A stretch of 64,000 bases of DNA from Raineyella sp. W15-4 (GCF_033170155.1 NZ_CP137079.1:3534001-3598000); one strand, 5' to 3'; shown: positions 34,501 to 42,226, counted from the stretch's first letter. Notes: generated by a model from the letters alone, not told the origin. A program made the numbers and translations.

Positions 34501-35333
34501 TCCCGGCTCCAGGTCAGGCACAGCCCCTGCAGGATCGGCACGTCGAGCCGGGCCAGGGCGTCGACGTCCCACGACTCGTCGTCCCCGCCGGCCTGCGCGG
34601 TCGCGGCGCGGGTGCCGCCGGCGGCGAGCACGGTGGTGACCAGCGCGTCGTACGACCCCAGGTGGTCGAGCAGATCGGCCGGCGCCTCGCGCAGGGACGC
34701 GGCGAAGACCGGCACGCCGATGCCGCCGGCCGCGTCGATCGCGTCGGCGAGCGCCTCGGCGTACGCCACGTTCCCGGCGGCCCACTGGGCCCGGTAGAAG
34801 AGGACGCCGATCCGGGGCCGGGGACGGCCGGCGGCTTCACTGGCCGAGGCTCCGATTCGGCTGGCTGATCCGGAGGTCTCGGCCCCGGTGCCGGGCTGGG
34901 CCCCGTCCCGCAGCGGCCCCCAGAACGGCTGCTCGGCCGGCGGCTCGAATCCCTCACCGGTCAGCAGCACGGTGTCGGAGAGGAACCCGTGCACCTGCCG
35001 CAGGTTCTCCGCCCCACCCTGGGCCAGGTAGACATGGGCCTGCGCCGCGACCCCGATGGGAACAGTCGACAACGCCATCAGGGCGGCGTCCGGGTGCTGT
35101 TCGCCGCCGAGCACCACCAGCGGCCGGCCCGCAGCGCGGGCGGTGGCGTACGTCGCCGGCAGTTCCTGGGGGCCGCCGAGGAAGCGGAAGACGACCAGGT
35201 CCGCGGCGGCGACCAGCCGGGCCACCTCGTCCTCGTCGGCCCGGACCGGGTTGGCCCAGGCCCAGTCCGCCCCGCTGGCGCGGGCGGACAGCAGGTCGGT
35301 GTCGGAGGTGGACAACAGGGCGATGGTCGTCAC
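31545..35333 (-). CDS. cobN: Cobaltochelatase subunit CobN
   Basis: A 1262-residue large subunit of the ATP-dependent aerobic cobaltochelatase, which inserts cobalt into hydrogenobyrinic acid a,c-diamide together with CobS/CobT-type or ChlI/D-type partners not encoded in the window. Family signatures include ALSTVPIGVAAQ, VLSAYPTKHARIGNAVGLDTP, the HLGKHGNLEWLPGK metal-site stretch and KPGSYGAGILPLIEAGNW. The C-terminus with EQLATSYVLDED and QFLRHANPWALNGI is intact. I chose GTG 35333, eleven bases after GAGGAG, although the frame is open to 35372. It is divergent from cobG. Confidence 0.93.
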   Translation of the reverse strand: MTTIALLSTSDTDLLSARASGADWAWANPVRADEDEVARLVAAADLVVFRFLGGPQELPATYATARAAGRPLVVLGGEQHPDAALMALSTVPIGVAAQAHVYLAQGGAENLRQVHGFLSDTVLLTGEGFEPPAEQPFWGPLRDGAQPGTGAETSGSASRIGASASEAAGRPRPRIGVLFYRAQWAAGNVAYAEALADAIDAAGGIGVPVFAASLREAPADLLDHLGSYDALVTTVLAAGGTRAATAQAGGDDESWDVDALARLDVPILQGLCLTWSREAWAASDEGMTPLDVASQVAVPEFDGRIITTAFSFKESDADGLPHYVADPERTRRVAELAVRHARLRHLPPAERRIAIVLSAYPTKHARIGNAVGLDTPVSLIRLLRAMRTAGYDLGAPGEIPGTEAYQDLLARVGAVPADEAEDTTRGNALIHAIIAAGGQDEDWLTAEQLSGQPIRVPAARYREWYAGFPEELRAAVTGTWGEAPGELFVDRTSPGSGDPDGEIVAAALRAGNVVIMVQPPRGFGENPIAIYHDPDLPPTHHYLATYRWLAEEFGADAIVHLGKHGNLEWLPGKNLALSAADGPDAALGSLPVVYPFLVNDPGEGTQAKRRAHATIVDHLIPPMARAETYGDIARLEQLLDEYGNVRAMDPAKAPALQAEIWTLIRAARMDAELGLDDRPEGDAFDDFVMHVDGWLCEIKDVQIRDGLHILGRVPEDEELVNLVLAVLRAGQVFGGAVNAVPGLRRALGLADDAPLTEVDRVEGLAHALVAGLAERGWEAAAVADVVASVLSVTDPVAVPGPDTPPDPAATSAPDPAAVAASLRFACEEVVPRLRGTAGEIDAVLHALDGGYTPAGPSGSPLRGLVNVLPTGRNFYSVDPKAIPSRLAYETGSAMAESVLARYREETGDYPQSVGLSVWGTSAMRTSGDDIAEVLALMGVAPHWDEASRRVTGLDVVPLADLGRPRIDVTVRISGFFRDAFPHVIAMLDDAVRLVAGLEESDEDNYVRAHTRADRAAHGDERRATTRIFGSKPGSYGAGILPLIEAGNWRTDADLAEVYTTWGGYAYGRDMDGRPAREDMETNYRRIQVAAKNVDTREHDIADSDDYFQYHGGMVATVRALTGADPKAYVGDSTVPDAVRTRSLAEETARVFRSRVVNPRWIAAMQRHGYKGAFELAATVDYLFGFDATAGVVDDWMYEQLATSYVLDEDTQQFLRHANPWALNGIIEKLHEAADRGLWEQPDPDLLARMQQVYLDVEGDLEE

Positions 35334-35531
35334 AGGGCTCGGGCTCCTCGGCGGGGTGGCCCCGCTGGTCACTGCGGGCGCCCCGTCGCTCTCGGCGAGG
35401 ACGCTCGCGGGTCGGATGGGCTACGGCGGCCGCGGGATGTGATCCGCAGCACTCCCGGTCAGCCTAACCATCCCCGGCCCGCCCGGTCCCCGGGCGGAAC
35501 GGCCGCGGCACAGATTCGTCTACGGCGCACG

Positions 35532-35537
35532 TAGGAT
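35532..35537 (+). promoter_or_regulatory. -10 box TAGGAT before cobG
   Basis: TAGGAT ends eight bases before the cobG ATG, so transcription would begin within a base or two of the start codon. The short gap and absence of a ribosome site point to a leaderless mRNA. The same box recurs before the second cobG-like gene. Confidence 0.5.
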
Positions 35538-35545
35538 AGTGCCCC

Positions 35546-36655
35546 ATGAGTGACCCTCGCCCCCTGATCGACCGCTGCCCGGGTCTCACCCGACCTTTCC
35601 GGGCCAGCGATGGAGCCATCGTCCGCGTACGCCGCCCTGGCGGCCGGCTGCCCACTGCCGTCCTGCGCCACCTGCTCGGTATCGCCGAGCGCTGGGGCGA
35701 CGGACGGGTGCAGGTGACCACCCGTACCAATCTGCAGGTCCGTGGCCTGCCGATCGAGGAGGACGGCGCGGTCCCCGAGGAGATCGCCGACGCGGTCCGG
35801 GCGACCGGCTTGATCCCGCCGACGCACGAACTGGTCCGCAACGTGCTGTGTTCCCCGCTGGGCGCGATCGACCTGCAGCCGATGGTCGCCGAACTGGACG
35901 AGGAGCTCCAGGAGATCCCGCTGCTGGAGCACCTGGCCGGGCGCTTCATGTGGGCCTTCGACAACGGCACCGGCGACGTCGCCGGGGAGCCGTGGGACGT
36001 CTGCTACCAGGCGCTGGACGAGGACCGTGGGATCGTCGCCCTCGACAACGGCCGGGCCTGGGAGGTCTCCCGCACCGATGCGGTGTCGACCATGCTCGCC
36101 CTGGCCCAGGAGGTCCAGCTGGCCCGGACCGAGACCGAGCGCCCCACCTGGCACTCCCGGGAGCTGGCCTACCGCCTCGGCGACGACGTCCCCGACCCGA
36201 CGGACCGGCCGATCCGGGTCACCGGGCCCCTTGCCGTCGGGGCGTACGGCGACGACCTGCTGGCCGGGGTGCCGCTCGGCCTGTTCACCGCCGGGATGAT
36301 CCGCGCCCTGCCGGTGCTGGCCGACGTCACGCTGACCCCGTGGCGCCAGGTGCTGATCCCCGGCGGCGCCCGGGACGCCGAGGCGTACGCCGCCGTCGGC
36401 TACGTCGTCGACCCGGCCGACCCGTGGGCGTCGATCAGCGCCTGCACCGGCCTGCCCAACTGTGCGAAGTCCGCCATCGACACCGTAGCGATGGCCCACC
36501 GGCTCGTCGAGGCGGCCCGGCAGGACCGGACGATCATCCGCCGCCCGGTGCACGTCTCCGGCTGTGACCGGCGCTGCGGCGAGCCGCACGGGGAGCACAT
36601 CGACCTGCTGGCGCCGGCCGACCTGGCCACCGCGCTGGCCGAGCTGCGGCTGTGA
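35546..36655 (+). CDS. cobG: Precorrin-3B synthase CobG
   Basis: CobG is an oxygen-dependent iron-sulfur monooxygenase converting precorrin-3A to precorrin-3B. The 369-residue protein has the two nitrite/sulfite-reductase ferredoxin-like halves: CPGLTRPFRASDGAIVRVRRPGG with RTNLQVRG, and a second half ending in the 4Fe-4S cysteine set, C-x5-C in ACTGLPNC and C-x3-C in SGCDRRCG. All four cysteines are present. It begins a plus-strand run cobG-cobH-cobG2-cobIJ and is divergent from cobN. The stop overlaps the cobH GTG. A paralogue follows at 37381. Confidence 0.9.
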   Translation: MSDPRPLIDRCPGLTRPFRASDGAIVRVRRPGGRLPTAVLRHLLGIAERWGDGRVQVTTRTNLQVRGLPIEEDGAVPEEIADAVRATGLIPPTHELVRNVLCSPLGAIDLQPMVAELDEELQEIPLLEHLAGRFMWAFDNGTGDVAGEPWDVCYQALDEDRGIVALDNGRAWEVSRTDAVSTMLALAQEVQLARTETERPTWHSRELAYRLGDDVPDPTDRPIRVTGPLAVGAYGDDLLAGVPLGLFTAGMIRALPVLADVTLTPWRQVLIPGGARDAEAYAAVGYVVDPADPWASISACTGLPNCAKSAIDTVAMAHRLVEAARQDRTIIRRPVHVSGCDRRCGEPHGEHIDLLAPADLATALAELRL

Positions 36656-37314
36656 CGGGGATGGCCGTCCCTGCGCGCCCGCCGCGGTGCTACGACTACG
36701 ACACCGACGGCGCCTCGATCTACCGGGCGTCGTTCGGGATGATCCGGGCCGAGGCCGATCTGTCCCGGTTCACCGACGCGCAGGCCACCGTCGCGGTCCG
36801 GATGATCCACGCCGCCGGCGACCCGGGACTGGCCGGCCGGATCGCCTTCTCCGCCGGCCTGGTGGACGCCGCCCGCGGAGCACTCCGGGCCGGGGCGCCG
36901 ATCTACACCGACGCGACGATGATCGCCGCCGGGATCACCCGGCGCCGGCTGCCGGCGGACAACGAGGTGATCTGCACCCTGCAGGACCCCCGGGTGCCGG
37001 AGATCGCCCGCGCCTGGGAGACCACCCGCAGCGCCGCCGCAGTGTCCCTGTGGGACCGGCTCGAGGGGGCGGTGGTCGCCATCGGCAACGCCCCGACCGC
37101 GCTGTACCAACTGCTCGAGATCGTCGCCGCCGGCGGGCCCCGCCCGGCGGCGGTGATCGGCATCCCGGTGGGATTCGTCGGGTCGCCAGAGTCGAAGCAG
37201 GCGCTGGCGGAGAACCCGTGCGGCCTGGAATGGCTGGTCGTCCACGGCCGGCGCGGTGGGTCGGCACTGGCTGCCTCGGCAGTCAACGCGCTGGCCCGGG
37301 TGCAGGAGATCTGA
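36652..37314 (+). CDS. cobH: Precorrin-8X methylmutase CobH
   Basis: CobH moves the C-11 methyl group to C-12, turning precorrin-8X into hydrogenobyrinic acid. The 220-residue protein shows IYRASFGMIRAEADL, RMIHAAGDPGLAG with the catalytic histidine, IYTDATMIAAGI and GFVGSPESKQAL, all family marks. GTG 36652 overlaps the cobG stop; ATG 36661 is the alternative. It lies between two cobG-like genes, an arrangement I do not recall from standard cob operons. The size is normal for the family. Confidence 0.93.
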   Translation: MTGMAVPARPPRCYDYDTDGASIYRASFGMIRAEADLSRFTDAQATVAVRMIHAAGDPGLAGRIAFSAGLVDAARGALRAGAPIYTDATMIAAGITRRRLPADNEVICTLQDPRVPEIARAWETTRSAAAVSLWDRLEGAVVAIGNAPTALYQLLEIVAAGGPRPAAVIGIPVGFVGSPESKQALAENPCGLEWLVVHGRRGGSALAASAVNALARVQEI

Positions 37315-37367
37315 ACGGCGGGTCGCAGGCACACCGGGCGGGGTTCTCCCCGGTTGGATCAAACGTC

Positions 37368-37373
37368 TAGGAT
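37368..37373 (+). promoter_or_regulatory. -10 box TAGGAT before second cobG
   Basis: TAGGAT lies seven bases before GTG 37381, just as the box before the first cobG lies eight bases before its ATG. It may be an internal promoter giving a leaderless or near-leaderless mRNA; AGGA within it could alternatively serve as a ribosome site. Confidence 0.4.
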
Positions 37374-37380
37374 CCCCAGT

Positions 37381-38571
37381 GTGTCGCCATCCGACGCGTC
37401 GGCCGATGGGTCCCCCGGCCTGACCCGACCGTACCGTGCCAGGGACGGGGGGCTCGTACGCCTCCGCATCCCCGGTGGACGCGTCACCTCCCAGGTCCTC
37501 CGACAGCTGTCGGACATCTCCACCCAGTTCGCCGACGGGCTGCTGCAGCTGACCATCCGTGGCAACATCCAACTGCGCTCGATGGGGCTGGATCCACACG
37601 GGTCGATCAGCGCCGACGCGATCAACGCGTTCATCGCCACCGGCGTCGTTCCCCGCAGCCATGAGCGTGTCCGCAGCATCCTGTGTTCCCCGCTGCCCTC
37701 CCCGAAGCGCCCGGACCTGTGGCCGATGGTCGAGGAGCTGGACGCCGCGATCCAGGCCGATCCCCAACTGGAGGATCTGCCCGGCAGCTTCGTCTGGGCC
37801 TTCGACAACGGCCGCGGGGACATCGCCACGGAGCGCTGGGACCTGCTCTACCAGGCGGTGACCGCTTCCGCCGGGATCGTGGCGACCAACACCGGCGAGA
37901 CCTGGGACGTGCTGGCCCGGCAGGCGGTCGAGACGATGATCTGGCTCGCCCGGGAGTTCAGCCGGCTGCGGCTGAAGGAGGACCCGGCGCCGTTGCACCC
38001 CTACCGGCTGGGCTTCCGGTCCCGGTCGAAGTTCGGCGCGAAGCTGTCGGTGCAGCTGGGGCCCGGCACATCCCGGCCGATCCACCGCGGCCACCGCCCG
38101 CACGTGGGCCCGGTCGGCGAGGACCTGCTGGTCGGCGTCCCGCTCGGTCTGCTCACCCCGGAGATGGTCGACGTCCTGCCGCGAGGAGAGGTCACCATCA
38201 CCCCGTGGCGGCAGCTGCTGGTCGCCGGCGGGATGTACGACATGGCGTCCTTCCGGGCGGCCGGCTTCGCCATCGACCCGGCCGAACCGTGGGCGCACGT
38301 CAGCGCCTGTCCCGGCGCGATCGGGTGTGTCCGGACCGAGGTCGATACTCTTGCCATGGCCGAGCGCCTGGTGAACGCCGCGACGGACGGTGAGGTGATC
38401 CTCACCGAGGACGTGCACATCTCCGGGTGCGAGCACCGCTGCGGCGCCCCCCGCGGGACGTACGTCGACGTGGTGGCACCCCAGCACGTGGTGTCGGTCA
38501 TCGACGCGATCGAGGAGAGGCGACTGATGGGGATGGGCCCGGGCGAGGCCAACGGGGAGACGGCCCGATGA
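37381..38571 (+). CDS. Second CobG-like nitrite/sulfite-reductase-fold protein
   Basis: A 396-residue paralogue of CobG. It keeps PGLTRPYRARDGGLVRLR, TIRGNIQLRS, RSILCSPLPS and WAFDNGRGDI, as well as the four cluster cysteines (C-x5-C in ACPGAIGC and C-x3-C in SGCEHRCG), so it is expected to carry a 4Fe-4S centre. Compared with the first copy, it is longer by a central loop (RSRSKFGAKLSVQLG) and the RTEVDT segment. It may be a second precorrin-3B synthase or a related redox enzyme. GTG 37381 is preferred over a TTG at 37354. The stop overlaps cobIJ by four bases, indicating cotranscription. Precise function is undetermined. Confidence 0.75.
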   Translation: MSPSDASADGSPGLTRPYRARDGGLVRLRIPGGRVTSQVLRQLSDISTQFADGLLQLTIRGNIQLRSMGLDPHGSISADAINAFIATGVVPRSHERVRSILCSPLPSPKRPDLWPMVEELDAAIQADPQLEDLPGSFVWAFDNGRGDIATERWDLLYQAVTASAGIVATNTGETWDVLARQAVETMIWLAREFSRLRLKEDPAPLHPYRLGFRSRSKFGAKLSVQLGPGTSRPIHRGHRPHVGPVGEDLLVGVPLGLLTPEMVDVLPRGEVTITPWRQLLVAGGMYDMASFRAAGFAIDPAEPWAHVSACPGAIGCVRTEVDTLAMAERLVNAATDGEVILTEDVHISGCEHRCGAPRGTYVDVVAPQHVVSVIDAIEERRLMGMGPGEANGETAR

Positions 38572-40190
38572 CGGGTGGTGGTGTCGGGCACCTGTGGGGT
38601 GTCGGCGTCGGGCCCGGTGACCCGGAGCTGATCACCCGCAAGGCGGCCCGGCTGATCGCCGCCGCCGATGTGATCGCCTACCACTCCGGGCCGAAGGGTG
38701 AGTCGATCGCCCGGCGGATCGCCGACGACCTGGTCCCCGCCGGCGTGGTCGAGGAACTGCTCCGCTACCCGGTGACCACCGGTGATTCCGCGCACCCGCT
38801 GGGGTACTACGGCGAGATCGGTGCGTTCTACGACGCCTGCGCCGAGCGGCTGGCGGTCCATCTGGCGGCCGGCCGCGACGTCGTCGTGCTCGCCGAGGGC
38901 GACCCGCTGTTCTACGGCTCGTACATGTACCTGCACGACCGGTTGGCCGATCGGTTCCCCAGCGAGGTGGTGCCGGGGGTGCCGGCCCTCGCCGCGGCGT
39001 CCGCCGCGACCGGCACCGGCCTGGCCCGCCACGAGGACGTCCTCACCGTGCTGCCGGGCACCCTGCCGGTGCCCGAGCTGGCCCGCCGGCTGGCGGACAC
39101 CGACGCGGCGGTGATCATGAAGCTGGGCCGTACCTTCCCCGGCGTGGTCGAGGCGCTGCGCCAGGCCGGCCGGCTGGCCGATGCCTGGTACGTCGAGCGG
39201 GCCAGCGGCACCGACCAGCTGGTCGCCCGGGTCGCCGACGTCGACCCGGCCCGGGTGCCGTACATGTCGATGGTGCTGGTGCCCGGCCCGGACACCCGCG
39301 CGGACGCCGCCGGGCGGGCCGCGGGCAGTGCCGTACCGCTGCCGACCGTCCACGCCCCCGGAGGCAGAACGCCCGACGGCCGCGACCGGGCAGTCGGCCG
39401 GGCCGCGCCGACGGCCCTCTCCGATGACTCGGTGGCGTCATCGGACCGCTCCGCCGGCGCCGAGGTGCTCGTCATCGGTCTCGGCCCGGGCCCGGATCAC
39501 TGGCTCACCCCCGAAGCGTCCGCCGCGCTCGGCGCGGTCGACCACATCGTCGGCTACGCGCCGTACGTCAATCGGGTGCCGCAGCGAGCGGGACTGCAGC
39601 GACACGCCTCGGGCAACACCGTCGAGGTCGACCGGGCCCGGTTCGCTCTGGACCTGGCCCGCCGCGGGGAACGGGTGGCGGTGGTGTCCGGCGGCGACGC
39701 GGGGGTGTTCGGGATGGCCGCAGCGGTGTTCGAGGCGGCGGAGGACCCGGCGTACGCCGACGTCCCGGTCCGGGTGCTGCCGGGGGTGACCGCCGCCCAG
39801 GCGGTGGCCGCACGGGCCGGCGCGCCGATGGGCGCCGACTTCGCGATCATGTCGCTGTCCGACCGGCTCAAGCCGTGGCAGGTGATCGCGGACCGGCTAC
39901 GTCACATCAGCCGCGCCGACCTGGTGCTGGCCCTCTACAACCCGCGGTCGAAGGCCCGTCCCGAGCAGCTGTTCGCCGCCCGCGACATCCTGCTGGATGA
40001 GCGTGGCCCGGAGACCGTCGTGGTGGTCGGCCGCGACGTCGGCCGGGCCGAGGAGTCGCTGCAGGTCACCAGCCTCGGCGCCTGGGACCCGGCCGAGGTC
40101 GACATGAAGTGCCTGGTGATGATCGGCGCCCGCTCCACCCGGGTGACCCCCGGCGGGCAGGTCTGGACGCCGCGGTTCGTCGAAGACTGA
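38568..40190 (+). CDS. cobIJ: CobI-CobJ fusion, precorrin C20/C17 methyltransferase
   Basis: A 540-residue fusion of two tetrapyrrole methylases. Residues 1-245 match CobI, which methylates C-20 of precorrin-2: GVGVGPGDPELITRKA, HPLGYYGEIGAFYD and EGDPLFYGSYMY. A proline/alanine/arginine-rich linker covers about 245-300. Residues 300-540 match CobJ, which methylates C-17 and contracts the ring: VIGLGPGPDHWLTPEA, SGGDAGVFGMAA, RVLPGVTAAQAVAARAGAP and LALYNPRSKARPEQL. The fused order is known in other actinobacteria. It ends the cob run; ATG 38568 sits in the preceding stop (ATGA). Confidence 0.93.
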   Translation: MTGGGVGHLWGVGVGPGDPELITRKAARLIAAADVIAYHSGPKGESIARRIADDLVPAGVVEELLRYPVTTGDSAHPLGYYGEIGAFYDACAERLAVHLAAGRDVVVLAEGDPLFYGSYMYLHDRLADRFPSEVVPGVPALAAASAATGTGLARHEDVLTVLPGTLPVPELARRLADTDAAVIMKLGRTFPGVVEALRQAGRLADAWYVERASGTDQLVARVADVDPARVPYMSMVLVPGPDTRADAAGRAAGSAVPLPTVHAPGGRTPDGRDRAVGRAAPTALSDDSVASSDRSAGAEVLVIGLGPGPDHWLTPEASAALGAVDHIVGYAPYVNRVPQRAGLQRHASGNTVEVDRARFALDLARRGERVAVVSGGDAGVFGMAAAVFEAAEDPAYADVPVRVLPGVTAAQAVAARAGAPMGADFAIMSLSDRLKPWQVIADRLRHISRADLVLALYNPRSKARPEQLFAARDILLDERGPETVVVVGRDVGRAEESLQVTSLGAWDPAEVDMKCLVMIGARSTRVTPGGQVWTPRFVED

Positions 40191-40308
40191 GGGGTGCTGT
40201 GCCGGCGTTCGACGCTGTCACCCGGCCCACGCAGCCGTCAGCGCAGGTGACTCCATGGTGGTCGCGTGTGCGGCGCAGATCATCGACTGCGTGCCTGCCG
40301 ACCACGAC

Positions 40309-40323
40309 GTCTACGTCGTAGAC
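40309..40323. other. Perfect 7-1-7 palindrome between convergent genes
   Basis: GTCTACGTCGTAGAC is a perfect dyad, overlapped by ACGACGTCTACGTCGT, another dyad. It lies between cobIJ and the SdpI-like gene, which converge. It may be a small terminator or a protein site; the sequence alone does not decide. The rest of the gap 40191-40409 holds nothing I recognise. Confidence 0.35.
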
Positions 40324-40409
40324 CACAACATCACTGCGACCTTGCGTACGGCCACACCAGCCCCCTCGGGTATGAGGACACACCCATCCACCTGGACCGC
40401 GGACTCACC

Positions 40410-41084
40410 TCAGGACCGCAGCGCTTTCGCCGTCGAAACCACGAGGATCGAGACCCAGACAATCGCGACGCCCGTCGGGCCGATGACGATCGCAAGCGAC
40501 GGCCGCAGCAGTGCCGCGACAAGCGCCGCGAGACCGACGGCCACCAAGGCAAATCCGCCGATGCGGAAGGCCGGTCCTTGTGCGGCGCGAAACGCCTCCC
40601 ACCTCGGACCTTCGAGCGTCATGTCCGGGCGGCCCACGGGCAGGTACACACCCAGGATCATCAGCATCACTCCGGCAGCTGCGCCGACGAGCTGTTCCAT
40701 CGGGGGATTCTCACCGGTGTACATGCCGACGAGACCGATGTGGAAAATGCTCAGTCCGACGAGCGAAGCACCGAGGACTCGCATCTGACCACGACCATGC
40801 TGCTGTCCGGACATCGGGCTGATCCGTGCCCTCAGCCTCCGGTCCCAGGCCGGGACTGCCATCAGGAGCACGGTCAGGACGAGGAGGACGCCAGGCATCG
40901 CAGCGGCGGTGACACCGCGAGGAACGACGCTCGCTCCGTGATTCCCGGCCGCCTCACGCGTCACGATCGCGGGGACCATCGCCGGCCAGTGCACGACGCT
41001 CCACACCGCCATGAAGACAATGGCCAGCCCGGCCACCATCAGGGTGACGGCCGGGAGCCTGAGGTTACGGTCCTTCGAGATCAT
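40410..41084 (-). CDS. SdpI-like multi-pass membrane protein
   Basis: A 224-residue membrane protein with six likely helices (near residues 10-30, 57-77, 103-120, 130-147, 172-192 and 195-215). In Bacillus, the SdpI immunity protein is encoded directly after the ArsR-family regulator SdpR; the same pair is seen here, with a four-base ATGA overlap and an AGGAGG ribosome site. The protein contains WSVVHWPAMVPA, resembling the HWP motif of DUF1648/SdpI proteins. A toxin gene is absent. The base composition of this stretch is less GC-rich than the cob genes. Function in immunity to an extracellular toxin is an inference. Confidence 0.6.
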   Translation of the reverse strand: MISKDRNLRLPAVTLMVAGLAIVFMAVWSVVHWPAMVPAIVTREAAGNHGASVVPRGVTAAAMPGVLLVLTVLLMAVPAWDRRLRARISPMSGQQHGRGQMRVLGASLVGLSIFHIGLVGMYTGENPPMEQLVGAAAGVMLMILGVYLPVGRPDMTLEGPRWEAFRAAQGPAFRIGGFALVAVGLAALVAALLRPSLAIVIGPTGVAIVWVSILVVSTAKALRS

Positions 41085-41404
41085 GCTTCCTCCTGAGTGG
41101 TTGTGTCTCCTGGCAGGTCGGATCTTCGAAGGGCGCCTCCGAAAGAGGCAAGGAGGAGCATGGCCTCATCGATCACCGTGAGATTGACGCGGTACTGGAT
41201 CTCCGTACCGCGTCGACGAGACATGACCAGCTCGGCCTCACGAAGCGTACGGAGATGACCCGACAGGGTCGACCCTCCGACGCCGACCGCCTCGGCGATC
41301 TCGGCCACCTTCACGTAGTCGCGATCGCGCAGGTAGGCGAGCACCGCCCTTCGCGTGGGGTGGCCAAGCGCCAAGAAGACGCTTGATTCAGTATTTCGCG
41401 ACAT
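41081..41404 (-). CDS. ArsR-family repressor, SdpR-like
   Basis: A 107-residue winged-helix regulator. The helix-turn-helix lies at about residues 28-52 (VKVAEIAEAVGVGGSTLSGHL), and ALGHPTRRAVLAYL is the family's N-terminal mark. It has no metal-binding cysteines, so it is SdpR-like rather than a metal sensor. ATG 41404 is chosen: a -10 box TATTAT lies six bases upstream on the minus strand, implying a leaderless mRNA, and an exact dyad overlaps the start. An upstream GTG at 41422 would lie within the promoter. It probably represses its own operon. Confidence 0.85.
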   Translation of the reverse strand: MSRNTESSVFLALGHPTRRAVLAYLRDRDYVKVAEIAEAVGVGGSTLSGHLRTLREAELVMSRRRGTEIQYRVNLTVIDEAMLLLASFGGALRRSDLPGDTTTQEEA

Positions 41405-41416
41405 ACCGAAATAATA
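41393..41416 (-). promoter_or_regulatory. SdpR-like operator with -10 box
   Basis: ATTTCG and CGAAAT form an exact six-base dyad separated by eight bases (41393-41412). ATAATA at 41411-41416, read as TATTAT on the minus strand, is a good -10 box. The dyad covers from the -10 to the first codons, a classical place for self-repression by the ArsR protein encoded immediately downstream. Confidence 0.6.
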
Positions 41417-41551
41417 GCGCACGCAGAGGCCCGCGACGAGATGGCTGCCGGTGCCGAGGCCACCTCACAGGAACGAGCCACAGCGCACCTCGGCCTGACA
41501 TGAGTCACCGGTCGAGGTTTCGCCGGCCGCGGCGGGTCAGTTGTCCGCAGT

Positions 41552-41584
41552 GCCGTGACGTCCTCGACAGAGGATCGTCACGGC
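41552..41584 (-). terminator. Strong hairpin after the mazF gene
   Basis: GCCGTGACG and CGTCACGGC pair exactly, extended by TCCT/AGGA around a short loop. It begins 14 bases beyond the toxin stop. No T-run follows, which is common in GC-rich genomes. Confidence 0.55.
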
Positions 41585-41597
41585 ATAATGCTTCACC

Positions 41598-41915
41598 TCA
41601 GTAGAGGCCGAGGACAATAGCCAGCGCTCGGTCGATCTCGGCAAGCTCTGCGGCGGTCAGGCGCCCGGCGAAATCGCCGAGCCGAGTCTCGGCGTTCACC
41701 GCAGCACACTGCTCGACCAGCACAAATGTCGCAATGCCGTCCATCTCGATCCGCGGCCGGAAATCGGTCGGAGTCGCACTGGTCGAGGTCGGCGCGATCA
41801 GCGTCGTCGACAACGGCAGGTGATCGGACTGCACCACCACGCCATACCGCGCTCCCCGTTGCTCATGACCCTCGGCATTACGGGGCGAACGCAACCGGTA
41901 GACGTCACCACGCAC
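41598..41915 (-). CDS. mazF: MazF-family mRNA interferase toxin
   Basis: A 105-residue toxin of the MazF/PemK SH3-like family that cuts mRNA at specific short sequences when freed of its antitoxin. Seen are the start RGDVYRLRSPRN, the RYGVVVQSDHLP strand (R24-Y25-G26-V27), LIAPTSTSATPT, and a long C-terminal helix after LGDFAGRLTAAEL. GTG 41915 overlaps the antitoxin gene by 11 bases. The size is normal. Cleavage specificity cannot be read. Confidence 0.87.
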   Translation of the reverse strand: MRGDVYRLRSPRNAEGHEQRGARYGVVVQSDHLPLSTTLIAPTSTSATPTDFRPRIEMDGIATFVLVEQCAAVNAETRLGDFAGRLTAAELAEIDRALAIVLGLY

Positions 41916-42138
41916 GCAGCGACTCCATCTCCTCGGCCAGCGCCAGCATCTGCGCCCGGTCGGCCGGGTCATCGCGGACCGCCAGCGCCTGCTTGCGCAC
42001 CCTCTCCAGCACCGCCTCGCGCTCGGCCGCCCGGATCGCCTCACGGACGACCTCCGAGCGACTCTGGCCGGTCAACTTCACCAGATGGGTCAACGCGCGG
42101 TCGGTGTCCGAGTCGACGCGAACCACAATTTGAGTCAT
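41905..42138 (-). CDS. Ribbon-helix-helix antitoxin partner of MazF
   Basis: A 77-residue protein with an N-terminal ribbon-helix-helix DNA-binding region (MTQIVVRVDSDTDRALTHLV, then TGQSRSEVVREAIRAA) and a charged helical C-terminus ending in EEMESLRAW that probably blocks the toxin. It precedes and overlaps mazF, as antitoxin genes do. ATG 42138 is chosen because TATCCT six bases upstream could serve as a -10 of a leaderless message; the frame continues to 42165. It probably represses its own operon together with the toxin. Confidence 0.8.
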   Translation of the reverse strand: MTQIVVRVDSDTDRALTHLVKLTGQSRSEVVREAIRAAEREAVLERVRKQALAVRDDPADRAQMLALAEEMESLRAW

Positions 42139-42182
42139 ATGGTCAGGATACGTGGCGTAATGCAATCTGCACCACGGGACGA

Positions 42183-42226
42183 GCCCGCAGAACCGACTGG
42201 TCGGGCCCGCAGAACCGACTGGTCGG
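42183..42226. repeat. Two tandem 22-base repeats
   Basis: A 22-base unit beginning GCCCGCAGAACC and ending GGTCGG occurs twice head to tail, exactly. It lies upstream of the antitoxin gene and downstream of the thioesterase gene. Confidence 0.8.

Noticed and set aside
35334-35545. Possible cobalamin riboswitch before cobG/cobN
   Set aside because: No B12-box-like sequence or suitable paired arms could be seen, and the cobG promoter box is too close to the start for a leader RNA.
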